Part shown: positions 17,611-26,008 of the stretch, piece after piece | Layout of the letters: each line of letters starts with the position of its first letter | Position numbering within the stretch: position 1 is the first letter of the stretch | NCBI GenBank assembly: GCA_934096805.1 | Contig: CAKOMW010000001.1 | Span: forward strand, 124,001-188,000 | Origin: an uncultured Bacilli bacterium | Lineage (GTDB): Bacteria; Bacillota_I; Bacilli_A; RF39; UBA660 | Direction: 5' to 3' | Length of the DNA: 64,000 nucleotides | Notes under the pieces: generated by a model | The model's database searches: none | Seen by the model: only the letters and a program-made list of their open reading frames with translations | What the model was told of the DNA's origin: nothing | Program-made: the position numbers and the translations under genes

Positions 17611-19914
17611 TTATACAACCTCTACTGGGTTAATACTAGAGATTTTAATGTCTTTGTTTCCGTTGTAAATATTATCTATTATAATGTTTTCTAGATTATT
17701 GTTGATTACTTTGTCTATTTTTCTAGCTCCATATATCTCATATTCGCATAGCTGTTTTATTTCTTCATTTACTTTTTTTGATATTGATAGGTTGATGTTT
17801 TTTTCTTTGTATTTTTTTCTTAAGTTATTTATTTTTGTTCTTATTATTTTTAAAATGGTTTCTTCATCCATATTATTAAAGAATAATACTTTGTTTATTC
17901 TATTTACAAATGGTACCCCTAGAACTTTATTGATATCTGTTTTTGTTTTTGTTGTTTCTTCGTTGAAGCCCAGTTTTTTCTTTTCGCAACCTATATTTGA
18001 GGTCATAATGATGATAGTGTTTGTAAAGTTTATTATTTCTCCTTTTGAGTTTTTTGATATTCCTTCGTCTAAAATTTGAAGGAATAAGTTTACGACATCA
18101 GGGCTTGCTTTTTCTATTTCGTCTAGCAGGATTAGGCTGTGAGGGTTATCTTTGACTAATTCAAAGACATTTTTGTTATCATCATAGCCAACGTATCCTG
18201 GAGGTGAACCAATTAACTTACTTACTGAATGATTTTCTTTATATTCACTCATGTCTAGTCTTATTAGGCTGTCTCCTTTATAGTAGTTTTTGGCATATTC
18301 TTTTACTAGAAGGGTTTTTCCTACTCCAGATGGTCCAACGAACAAAAAGGATATTGGTCTTTTTTTATCTGTGTCATAATTGTATTTTTTTATTATGTCG
18401 CATAAGGTATCCACGGCTTCTTGTTGTCCTAACACGACTGAGTTGATTTTGTTTTTTACTTTTAACCACATGTTTTTGTCTTCTAATTGAACGGGAATTT
18501 TAGAACGGGATTCTACAACTTCGATTACGTCTTTTATACTAACATTGTGATAGTTATTAATATGTTTGTTCATTTCATATTTATTTTTTTTGTTTTCTAA
18601 GAGCATTTCTTTTTTTCTAAATTCTAGAGCATTGGTGAAGTCGTTCATTATGATTGAATTATTTTTCATGTCTTTTACTTTGTTTAGTTCAACGTATATG
18701 TTGTCTAGTTTATTGGTTTTTTTACAGTTTTTGATGAATGTTCTTGAGCAAACTTCATCTAAAATATCTATGGCTTTGTCAGGCATCATACGGTCGTGAA
18801 TGTATCTATCTGATAGTGTTACTATTTCGTTTAGAATTTCATCACTTATTTTTACTTTATGATATGATTCATATATTGGTCTTAATTTTGTTAATATTTG
18901 CAGTACAACTTCTTTAGTTGGTTCTTTTATGTTAACTGTTTGAAATCTTCGGGATAAGGCTTTATCTTTGGCTATGTATTCTTTGTATTCTTCAGTTGTT
19001 GTTGCCCCGATTATTTTTATTTTTCCTCTTGCTAGAGCAGGTTTTAGGATGTTTGAAGCATCTATTGCTCCTTCAGCTCCTCCGGCACCGACAAGGGTAT
19101 GAATTTCATCTACAAAGAGAATCACGTCATTTTCTTCTTCTAATTCTGTAATTATTTTATTTATTCTTTCTTCAAATTCACCTCGATATTTTGTGCCTGC
19201 AACTAAGGAAGCCATTGATACTTCTACAATTCTTTTTTTGCTTAACGATCCGTATGTATTACCGCTTGATAGGATTCTTGCTAGTTCTTCGACGATGGCT
19301 GTTTTCCCGACCCCAGCTTCTCCGATTAGTAGAGGATTATTTTTAGTTCTGCGGGATAGTATTTCTAAAACTCTTTTTATTTCTTTTTCTCTTCCTACGA
19401 CTGGATCTGTTTCATTGTTTTTTGCTTTTTTATTTAAATCTATTCCAAAAGAGTCGATTATTAGTTTTTTGTTGTTTTTTTGGTTTGATACAAATTGTTC
19501 ATCGAACTCATCATATATGGTGTCTATGTCTATTCCCATTCCTAATAGTAGTCTTATTGCTATTCCTTCTCCTTCTTCAAATATGGACATTAATAGGTCA
19601 TGTGAGTCTACGTTTTTTTTCTTTTTGTCCCCAGATATTAATTCTGCTACTTCAATGATGTTTCTCAGAAGAGGTGTGTATAGATAGTAATCGTTTGCTT
19701 CTTTACCTGTTCCTACTACTTTTATTAGTTCTTCTTTAAAGTTTTCATATGTTATTCCATATTTATTTAGTGTTTTTATATCTTCTTTATTTCCTAATTT
19801 CAAGAGAGATAGAAAAAGATGTTCACTTCCTATGTATGGATGTTTTAACATTATCATTTCTTTTTGCATGTTTACTAACACTTTTTTTGCTTGTTCATCA
19901 AATTTTGAAAACAT
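17611..19914 (-). CDS. clpC: ATP-dependent Clp protease ATPase subunit
   Basis: Hsp100 unfoldase that feeds proteins to ClpP and works with adaptors, 767 aa. It has an N-terminal Clp repeat domain, AAA1 with GEAGVGKTAIVE and LFVDEIHTLVGAGGAEGAIDA, a UVR-like linker (DFTNALEFRKKE) typical of ClpC not ClpB, and AAA2 with VGPSGVGKTLLVKEY and the SPDVVNLFLQILDEG region. The start ATG at 19914 follows GGGTGAT. No ctsR, mcsA or mcsB lies next to it, and no CtsR heptad or CIRCE element was seen upstream. It leads into gltX with a 46-base gap. Confidence 0.93.
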   Translation of the reverse strand: MFSKFDEQAKKVLVNMQKEMIMLKHPYIGSEHLFLSLLKLGNKEDIKTLNKYGITYENFKEELIKVVGTGKEANDYYLYTPLLRNIIEVAELISGDKKKKNVDSHDLLMSIFEEGEGIAIRLLLGMGIDIDTIYDEFDEQFVSNQKNNKKLIIDSFGIDLNKKAKNNETDPVVGREKEIKRVLEILSRRTKNNPLLIGEAGVGKTAIVEELARILSSGNTYGSLSKKRIVEVSMASLVAGTKYRGEFEERINKIITELEEENDVILFVDEIHTLVGAGGAEGAIDASNILKPALARGKIKIIGATTTEEYKEYIAKDKALSRRFQTVNIKEPTKEVVLQILTKLRPIYESYHKVKISDEILNEIVTLSDRYIHDRMMPDKAIDILDEVCSRTFIKNCKKTNKLDNIYVELNKVKDMKNNSIIMNDFTNALEFRKKEMLLENKKNKYEMNKHINNYHNVSIKDVIEVVESRSKIPVQLEDKNMWLKVKNKINSVVLGQQEAVDTLCDIIKKYNYDTDKKRPISFLFVGPSGVGKTLLVKEYAKNYYKGDSLIRLDMSEYKENHSVSKLIGSPPGYVGYDDNKNVFELVKDNPHSLILLDEIEKASPDVVNLFLQILDEGISKNSKGEIINFTNTIIIMTSNIGCEKKKLGFNEETTKTKTDINKVLGVPFVNRINKVLFFNNMDEETILKIIRTKINNLRKKYKEKNINLSISKKVNEEIKQLCEYEIYGARKIDKVINNNLENIIIDNIYNGNKDIKISSINPVEVV

Positions 19915-19975
19915 TTTTATATCACCCATTAATAGTGTATGTAAAGTTTTTTAAAAAATAGATTTTTTTATTCAA

Positions 19976-20000
19976 CAAAAAAAGAGCAATTGCTTGCTCT
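19976..20000 (-). terminator. Terminator after the YfcC-type transporter gene
   Basis: AGAGCAA-type stem with a short loop and a T-run on the minus strand, just past the stop codon at 20004. Confidence 0.7.
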
Positions 20001-20003
20001 ATA

Positions 20004-21476
20004 TTAGATTAGCACTAATATTGTGAATACAATGAATGATACTACTAGTAGGCATAAAGCGTATTTCCAAATGAATTTCAACCATTCTGTGTATTTTACT
20101 TCAGAAATTGATAGTGAAGTAAGTAGTAATACACTTGTTGGGGCTACTAACATAACTAGTGAGTATAGGTTAGTGAAGATTAAGCTTATTAATGAATATA
20201 ATGATGTGTCTTGTTGTGTTTGAATGAATGCATTAACAACATAGTATCCATAGTAAGCAAAGTCTGGATGGAACACACTACTTATCATTGCATGTATTCC
20301 TGCAGTTACTATACTGAATGAGTCAGTAAGTCCTGTTATCCAGTTGGTTATTACTCCAAGTACGGGATAGTAAATTGTAAATACAAATAATGAATAAGCA
20401 ATTAATGCTAAGAATGCTGGCACCACATATTCTTTTATTCCTTTTATGAATGCTTCGAATGCATCTTTTAGTTTTACTTTGTAAACTAATGTTAATGCAG
20501 CAGATGCTAATAGGATTAAGATTGAATATGGTATAAATCTAGTAGATGCACTCCATGTTCCTAGAGCGTCTATTCCTCCGAAGATTTTTTCAACTATTGC
20601 GAAACCTCCGACTTTCCATTCCATTATACTAGTATGAGCTGTTTCAAACCAGTTTTTACCAAATATGTTAGCCCAAGTTGTTGTTCCAAGGATAAATACT
20701 AAGAATAATATTCCCATTATTAATAACATTGGCCATACTTTTTTAGGGTTTCCTTCCTCAGTTTTTGATTGTTCTTTTTTTGTTTCTGATTTAACAACTT
20801 TCTTAGTTTCTTTTTTCTTATCTTTTTTATTTTTCTTTTCTTTTTTATTAGATTTTGTTTCTAACATTTTGTGTTTTTTCATGTAGATAAGAGTGAATCC
20901 TATTAAAAGGCCTAAACTTACTACAAAGAATATTACTTTAGCTAGAATATTATCATTTGGTTTTGTTTGCATGAAACCATCTAAGTATCCGTATAATGTT
21001 CCAGCGTATGTTGCACCATACATACCTACGATAGTAGCTCCGAATGTTGCAACTAGGGCAATTATTTTGTCATATCCCATCATTAACACTAATGATATTA
21101 TGAATGGGAATAAAACAAATAATGCTAGTTCTAATCCTGTTATTGAAGAAATGATTGCCATTAATACAATGATTGTGATTAAAACTATTTTTTCTTTTCC
21201 TTTGAATTTTTCTGCCAATGTTTCAATTGTAGTTTTGTAAGCGCCAGTTGCGTCCATTACAGCATATAATCCTCCGACTAGGAGAATGAATATTATAATG
21301 TTAGAGAAACCGGCAAAGGCATCAATGAATGTTGAACCAAACTTAACAAGGCCAATTTGGTAAGATGCTTCAACTTTCCAGCCAAATATACTAACTATAA
21401 TTGGAACTAACCATGATAATAGAACGTATCCTACTAATACAAATCCTAATATCTTGAATAAATTATTTTTTTTCAT
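20004..21476 (-). CDS. YfcC-family membrane transporter
   Basis: Integral membrane protein of 490 aa with about twelve hydrophobic segments, resembling the YfcC/AbgT-like ion transporter group. Distinctive stretches are GLYAVMDATGAYKTTIETLA and FPFIISLVLMMGYDKI, and a highly charged Lys-rich cytoplasmic loop at about residues 210-245. Transport substrate cannot be assigned; family members have been linked to C4-dicarboxylates or basic amino acids. It has a good ribosome site (CAGGAGGTAAAA) and its own terminator, so it is probably a single-gene unit. Confidence 0.82.
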   Translation of the reverse strand: MKKNNLFKILGFVLVGYVLLSWLVPIIVSIFGWKVEASYQIGLVKFGSTFIDAFAGFSNIIIFILLVGGLYAVMDATGAYKTTIETLAEKFKGKEKIVLITIIVLMAIISSITGLELALFVLFPFIISLVLMMGYDKIIALVATFGATIVGMYGATYAGTLYGYLDGFMQTKPNDNILAKVIFFVVSLGLLIGFTLIYMKKHKMLETKSNKKEKKNKKDKKKETKKVVKSETKKEQSKTEEGNPKKVWPMLLIMGILFLVFILGTTTWANIFGKNWFETAHTSIMEWKVGGFAIVEKIFGGIDALGTWSASTRFIPYSILILLASAALTLVYKVKLKDAFEAFIKGIKEYVVPAFLALIAYSLFVFTIYYPVLGVITNWITGLTDSFSIVTAGIHAMISSVFHPDFAYYGYYVVNAFIQTQQDTSLYSLISLIFTNLYSLVMLVAPTSVLLLTSLSISEVKYTEWLKFIWKYALCLLVVSFIVFTILVLI

Positions 21477-21555
21477 ATATTTTACCTCCTGATATAATTA
21501 TCACACTTTTAGACGAAAAAATAAAGAAAAAAGTGTAAAAAAGTGGCATTTTTAA

Positions 21556-21582
21556 GAAAAAAAGGCCATATTTGGGCTATCT
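21556..21582 (-). terminator. Possible terminator of the 117-aa gene
   Basis: Short AGCCC/GGCC-type stem followed by a T-run on the minus strand at the end of the gene. The stem is weak. Confidence 0.4.
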
Positions 21583-21930
21583 TCCTGATTTTTTTATTTG
21601 ACGAATGTAGTGTATAGTATCTGTTTTTGTTATATATGCTTTTAATTTTTCTTCCAGTTGTTGAACCATTTCAAATAATTCAATTATTTTTTCATTTGTT
21701 GTTATTACTGTTGGTTCTGTTTCTTCTTGTTCTTGAAGGTATAAGCTTTGAGTTTCTTCTTGCTTATACACATATAAATTTCCTAATTCTTTATAGTTTT
21801 CTAATCCTATTCTTTTATATAGGTTGTTAATAAATCTTTCGATATTATTTTCATTTAAGTCAATAAGGCTTAAATCTATAGTATTTGGATCTACTTCCAC
21901 TTCTACTTCTACTATTCCTTTTACTTTCAT
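21577..21930 (-). CDS. Unknown acidic 117-aa protein
   Basis: No family recognised. The protein is acidic at the N-terminus (VKGIVEVEVEVDPNTIDLS), has a Gln/Glu-rich centre and a likely coiled coil near the C-terminus (IIELFEMVQQLEEKLKAYI). No signal peptide or membrane segment. The ATG follows a GAGGAAAA ribosome site. It stands between the lysS terminator and the YfcC-type gene; no operon partner is obvious. A small cytoplasmic or nucleoid-associated role is possible but not supported by a motif. Confidence 0.65.
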   Translation of the reverse strand: MKVKGIVEVEVEVDPNTIDLSLIDLNENNIERFINNLYKRIGLENYKELGNLYVYKQEETQSLYLQEQEETEPTVITTNEKIIELFEMVQQLEEKLKAYITKTDTIHYIRQIKKSGR

Positions 21931-21987
21931 GTTTTTTCCTCCTCTTTTGTATTTATTATATTAGTTGTTTTTTTGGGTTATGTCAAG

Positions 21988-22013
21988 AAAAAAAAGACTT
22001 TTTAATTGTCTTT
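21988..22013 (-). terminator. lysS terminator
   Basis: AAAGAC/GTCTTT stem with a T-run, overlapping the lysS stop. Confidence 0.75.
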
Positions 22014-23486
22014 ATTTTTCATATGTGGGAATAGTATTACTTCTCTTATGGTGTCTACGCCTGTTGCAAGCATTACTAGTCTATCTATACCAATTCCCAT
22101 TCCTCCGGTTGGTGGAAGTCCATATTCTAATGCTTCACAGAAGTCTTCGTCCATATCGCTTGCTTCATCGTTTCCTAGTTTTTGTTCTTGAACTTGAGCT
22201 TCAAATCTTTCTCTTTGATCGATTGGGTCGTTTAATTCAGTGAAGGCATTGGCATATTCTGTGTTGGCAATGAATAGTTCAAATCTGTCTGTAAATCTTG
22301 GGTCTTTTTGATTCTTTTTTGCAAGTGGACTTATATCTGTTGGGTGACCGTAAATAAATGTTGGTTGAATTACTTTTTCTTCACAGTATTTTTCAAAGAA
22401 TGCTTCGACTATATGTCCATATAAGAAGTGATTTTCTACTTCAATCCCATGTTCTAGAGCTAGCTTTTTACATTCTTCTAAATCTGTTATTTGGAAAAAG
22501 TCTATTCCACATTCATTTTTTATTGCTTCACACATGTGAACTCTAGCAAATGGTTTTTCAAAGTCTAACATATGTCCCTTGTATTCGAATTTCAATTCAT
22601 TACGTACTTCCATTAGAACTTTTTTTATTATTCTTTCTGCTGTGTCCATCATACCTTCCATGTCTGAGAATGCTTTGTATAGTTCGATTGTTGTGAATTC
22701 TGGATTATGGTTTCGGTCCATTCCTTCATTTCTAAATATTCTACCTATTTCGTATACGCCGTCCATTCCTCCGACTATTAGCCTTTTTAGATGAAGTTCG
22801 GTAGCTATACGAAGATACATATCAACATCTAGAGCATTATGGTGTGTTATGAATGGTCTTGCTGCTGCTCCTCCTTGGATTAATCCTAGAATTGGGGTTT
22901 CTACTTCAACGTATCCTTCGTTATCTAATAAATTTTGAATAGCACGTATGGCTCTTGGTCTTGCGAAGGCTATTCTTCTAGCGTCTTCATTCATTATTAA
23001 GTCTAAATAACGTCTTCTGTATCTTTCTTCTACGTCTGATAGACCATGATATTTTTCTGGTAATGGCCTTAGGGATTTTACTATATGATGGTATTTAGTA
23101 GCTTTTACGCTTAATTCTCCGGTGTTAGTTTTCATTACCAGGCCTTCTATTCCTACGATATCTCCGATGTCTGCTTTATCAAATAATTCATATTCGAAGT
23201 CTCCGATTTCATCTTTTCTAACATAGATTTGGATTTGTCCATATTTGTCTTGAATATGCATGAATCCTACTTTTCCTTTGCCTCTTTTGGTCATTATACG
23301 TCCAGCAATTGTAACTGGTATTTCTACTTCATGTAATTCTTCTTTTGTTTTGCTTTCATAATTGTCCTTTATTTCTTCGGAATTGCTTGTTAGTTCTATT
23401 TTGTAACCAAATGGTTCTATTCCTTTTGCTCTTAATTCTTCTGCTTTTTGTCTTCTTATTTGTTCTTGTTCTGTTAGTTCTCTCAT
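22002..23486 (-). CDS. lysS: Lysyl-tRNA synthetase, class II
   Basis: Class II synthetase for tRNA-Lys, 494 aa. It shows an N-terminal OB-fold anticodon-binding domain, motif 2 FRNEGMDRNHNPEFT near residue 255 and motif 3 GMGIGIDRLVMLAT near residue 470. The ATG at 23486 is chosen because AAAGGAGATGTA lies just upstream; a longer frame of 25 residues runs into the T-box leader. The leader strongly supports lysine control. It follows rpmE with the leader in between. Confidence 0.98.
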   Translation of the reverse strand: MRELTEQEQIRRQKAEELRAKGIEPFGYKIELTSNSEEIKDNYESKTKEELHEVEIPVTIAGRIMTKRGKGKVGFMHIQDKYGQIQIYVRKDEIGDFEYELFDKADIGDIVGIEGLVMKTNTGELSVKATKYHHIVKSLRPLPEKYHGLSDVEERYRRRYLDLIMNEDARRIAFARPRAIRAIQNLLDNEGYVEVETPILGLIQGGAAARPFITHHNALDVDMYLRIATELHLKRLIVGGMDGVYEIGRIFRNEGMDRNHNPEFTTIELYKAFSDMEGMMDTAERIIKKVLMEVRNELKFEYKGHMLDFEKPFARVHMCEAIKNECGIDFFQITDLEECKKLALEHGIEVENHFLYGHIVEAFFEKYCEEKVIQPTFIYGHPTDISPLAKKNQKDPRFTDRFELFIANTEYANAFTELNDPIDQRERFEAQVQEQKLGNDEASDMDEDFCEALEYGLPPTGGMGIGIDRLVMLATGVDTIREVILFPHMKNKDN

Positions 23487-23506
23487 TTTTACATCTCCTT
23501 TTTTAT

Positions 23507-23690
23507 AAAAAAAAGTTAATGATGAAAGGGCGTTTTGTCGCGGTACCACCTTTCTTATCATTAACTGATATCTCTTATTTTTAACGGTTATTAACCGGGA
23601 TAATCCATTTCCACAGTTTTATTCATTATAGGCTATTGTTAAGTTGCACCACCCTTAACTCTCTTTGAATAGGTACTATAATTCTTGCTT
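23507..23690 (-). promoter_or_regulatory. T-box riboswitch, lysine-type, upstream of lysS
   Basis: The T-box core AAGGTGGTACCGCG (23539-23552) can pair with CGCCCTTT to form the antiterminator. AGAGAG with a GGTGGTGCAA loop is visible upstream as part of Stem I. An AAA at 23618-23620 is a candidate specifier but its placement is uncertain. A long terminator stem (23515-23529 with 23549-23565) followed by eight T ends the leader. Expected effect: lysS is expressed when uncharged tRNA-Lys accumulates. Confidence 0.85.
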
Positions 23691-23713
23691 TTAAGCCTGC
23701 TTCATTAATTTCA

Positions 23714-23914
23714 TTATTTTCTATTGTATTTTTTATTAAATTTTTCAACGTTTCCTGTTAAGGTTGCTGTTCCTTGTTTTCCTGTATAGAATGGATGACA
23801 TTTAGAACAGATTTCGACGTGAACTTCATCTTCTTTTTTTGTTGATTCTGCTGTGAAAGTTTCTCCACATAAACAAACAAACTTAGTTGGTTTTGTTTCA
23901 ATTACTTTTTTCAT
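23714..23914 (-). CDS. rpmE: Ribosomal protein L31
   Basis: Large-subunit ribosomal protein of about 66 aa. It has a zinc-binding set FVCLCGE with CSKCHPFYTGK, so it is the zinc (type A) form and not the zinc-free paralogue. The ATG at 23914 is chosen because GGAG precedes it at normal distance, while the ATG three codons upstream touches the ribosome site. It lies just upstream of the lysS T-box. Confidence 0.93.
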   Translation of the reverse strand: MKKVIETKPTKFVCLCGETFTAESTKKEDEVHVEICSKCHPFYTGKQGTATLTGNVEKFNKKYNRK

Positions 23915-23984
23915 TTTTTGCATCTCCTTCCGCCATGACTTAGGTCATAGTAATAATAATTCTTGTATAGTATAGCAGATTTTT

Positions 23985-25253
23985 TTAAATATTGCAAGGG
24001 ATTTCTTCAACTATTTTGATGTCAGCCCCTACATTTGTTAATTTTTCAATTATTCCCTCATATCCTCTTAGAATATGTTCTACTTTATCGATGGTTGTTG
24101 TTCCTTGTGAGATTAAGCCAGCGATTACTAAAGCAGCTCCGGCACGTAGGTCTGTTGCTACTACTTCTTTTCCTATTAATTGTGTTTTTCCTTTGATTGT
24201 TGCTAAATCAGAATTTGTTACTATGTTTGCTCCCATTTCATTTAAGTATGGAATGTGCATGAATCTATTCTCATACATTATTTCTTTGATCTTCGATATT
24301 CCGTCACATTGTGTAAGAAATACTGAGAACGGTTGTTGAAGGTCTGTTGGAAAGCCTGGGTAATAGAAAGTTTCTATATTAACTGATTTTAGTTTTTCTT
24401 GTTTATTGCAAATGATATGGTCTCTTTCTATTGTAATGTTAGCGTTTGCTTCTTGTAGCTTGTCCGTTAAGGCTTTTATGTGTTCTGGAATTATGTTGTC
24501 TATTTTTAGTTTTTTGCCGATTAGAGAGCCCATTATTACATAGGTTCCTGCTTCAATTCTGTCTGGTATTACTTCGATTTCACCTTTTTTTAGATATTCA
24601 ACGCCTTCGATGATTATAGTTTCTGTTCCTGCTCCGGATATTTTGGCCCCCATGCTATTTAAAAATTCTGCAATGTTGATTATTTCTGGTTCTTTGGCAG
24701 CATTGTCTATGGTTGTGACTCCTTGAGCTTTGGTTGCTACTAGCATGATGTTAATTGTTGCTCCAACGGATGCTTTTTCTAGCTTTATATCTGTTCCAAT
24801 TAACTGTTCTGCTTTTATTATGTATTTATCTCCTTGTTCTTTTACGGTTGCTCCTAATTTTTTGAAGCCATCAAGATGATAATTTATTGGTCTTGTACCG
24901 ATTTTACATCCTCCTGGAAAGTTCATTTCCACGTATTTATATTTCGCTAATAGGGCTCCCATAAAATAATATGATGCTCTTAGTTTGCTTGATATTTCTT
25001 CTGGAATAGCTTTATTGACCATAGTTGTTGGGTCTATTATCATACTTTCTGTTGCTCTTTTTGTTGTTATGTTTAAGAATGATAGTATGTCTTCCAAAGA
25101 ATTGATGTCTGATATTTCTGGAATATTACATATTGTTGATATTTCATCAGATATTATGGCAGCTGGTATTAATGCAACCGCAGCATTTTTAGCGCCACTT
25201 ATTCTTATTGTTCCAGATAAGTCTTTTTTACCATTTATAATTATTTTTTTCAC
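23985..25253 (-). CDS. murA: UDP-GlcNAc 1-carboxyvinyltransferase
   Basis: First committed enzyme of peptidoglycan synthesis; transfers enolpyruvate from PEP to UDP-GlcNAc. The 422-aa protein keeps the active-site Cys in FPGGCKIGTRPINYHLDG near residue 120 and the DLRAGAALVIAGL motif near the C-terminus. The start codon is GTG at 25253 with GAGGTAAAAAA upstream. Cys at the active site predicts fosfomycin binding by the family rule. A separate promoter lies about 80 bases upstream. Only one murA copy is in the window. Confidence 0.96.
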   Translation of the reverse strand: MKKIIINGKKDLSGTIRISGAKNAAVALIPAAIISDEISTICNIPEISDINSLEDILSFLNITTKRATESMIIDPTTMVNKAIPEEISSKLRASYYFMGALLAKYKYVEMNFPGGCKIGTRPINYHLDGFKKLGATVKEQGDKYIIKAEQLIGTDIKLEKASVGATINIMLVATKAQGVTTIDNAAKEPEIINIAEFLNSMGAKISGAGTETIIIEGVEYLKKGEIEVIPDRIEAGTYVIMGSLIGKKLKIDNIIPEHIKALTDKLQEANANITIERDHIICNKQEKLKSVNIETFYYPGFPTDLQQPFSVFLTQCDGISKIKEIMYENRFMHIPYLNEMGANIVTNSDLATIKGKTQLIGKEVVATDLRAGAALVIAGLISQGTTTIDKVEHILRGYEGIIEKLTNVGADIKIVEEIPCNI

Positions 25254-25329
25254 TTTTTTACCTCGCTATTTCTTTATATTCTAGTATATGTATTTATCAT
25301 GGTTTTTGATAATTAACTATTCATCTAAT

Positions 25330-25358
25330 ATGATATCATCTTTTTTTGTTTTTTTCAA
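25330..25358 (-). promoter_or_regulatory. murA promoter
   Basis: -35 TTGAAA (25353-25358), 17-base spacer, -10 TATCAT (25330-25335) on the minus strand. Confidence 0.55.
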
Positions 25359-25434
25359 TTATTTTGAGTTTTCTGTTTTGATTGCTTTTAATATAATAGT
25401 GCTTTAAATGGTAGACGTTAATCTTATATATTTT

Positions 25435-25926
25435 TTAAAACATTTGTATAATTTGGTCTAGTTTATTGATTACTTTAAAACCTTTGCCATTGTTTTTTCT
25501 TGAAAATCTCACTGGTATTCCGTTTTCTTGTTCCCATTCTCTTAGGTTTCCGGCATAATCATCAATTAAAATTGAGTCTTTGGTATGAACCATCTTTGTT
25601 TTTGAGATTGTTTTAGGGCACGGAATTATTGTTATGTCTTTAAAGTATTTTCTTAAGTAATGTATTTTTTGTTCTGCTTCATAGAGCGAGTTTACATGGG
25701 TTAAGATTGCTAAGTTAAATTTATCGCTGTCTATTATTTTTTTAATACTATTTATACTATCATTTATTATATTTGTGTCTTTTATTATTTGCTTCCAATC
25801 ATAGTTTACAAAGAATTCTTTTTGTTTGTCTTCTGAGATTTGTTTTTCTTTTATTTCATCATATAAAGGGGTTATTGTATCTAGTATGACTCCATCGAAG
25901 TCTATGTATAGGTTTATTTTTTCCAT
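25435..25926 (-). CDS. HAD-family 5'-nucleotidase-like phosphatase
   Basis: HAD hydrolase of about 163 aa resembling the NT5C-type 5'(3')-deoxyribonucleotidases. Motif I is LYIDFDGVILDT (DxD with the catalytic Asp), motif II is in LAILTHVNS, and motif IV is SILIDDYAGNLREW. The ATG at 25926 is chosen because GGAGGAAAA precedes it. A likely role is dephosphorylation of nucleoside or other small phosphates in the cytoplasm; substrate is not readable. Isolated gene between murA and the Cys-rich surface protein gene. Confidence 0.8.
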   Translation of the reverse strand: MEKINLYIDFDGVILDTITPLYDEIKEKQISEDKQKEFFVNYDWKQIIKDTNIINDSINSIKKIIDSDKFNLAILTHVNSLYEAEQKIHYLRKYFKDITIIPCPKTISKTKMVHTKDSILIDDYAGNLREWEQENGIPVRFSRKNNGKGFKVINKLDQIIQMF

Positions 25927-25979
25927 TATTTTTCCTCCTGTTTTATTTATAATACTATTTTTAATAAGTTTATGCAAGC

Positions 25980-26005
25980 AAAAGAGCAATCTTTCGATTA
26001 CTCTC
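25980..26005 (-). terminator. Terminator with GAAA loop
   Basis: AGAGTAATC/GATTGCTCT stem closed by a GAAA tetraloop and followed by T residues on the minus strand, at the end of the 502-aa gene. Confidence 0.8.
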
Positions 26006-26008
26006 TCT

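Noticed and set aside
17564..17618. Longer gltX start including 18 upstream residues
   Set aside because: The extension lies upstream of the ribosome site AGAGGTGAT and is not conserved in GluRS.
17611..20000. CIRCE or CtsR operator for clpC
   Set aside because: No TTAGCACTC-N9-GAGTGCTAA or GGTCAAA heptads upstream; the sequence TTAGCACT at 20 kb has no second half.
23985..25434. Search for a riboswitch ahead of murA
   Set aside because: Only a promoter and AT-rich DNA were seen; no riboswitch consensus recognised.
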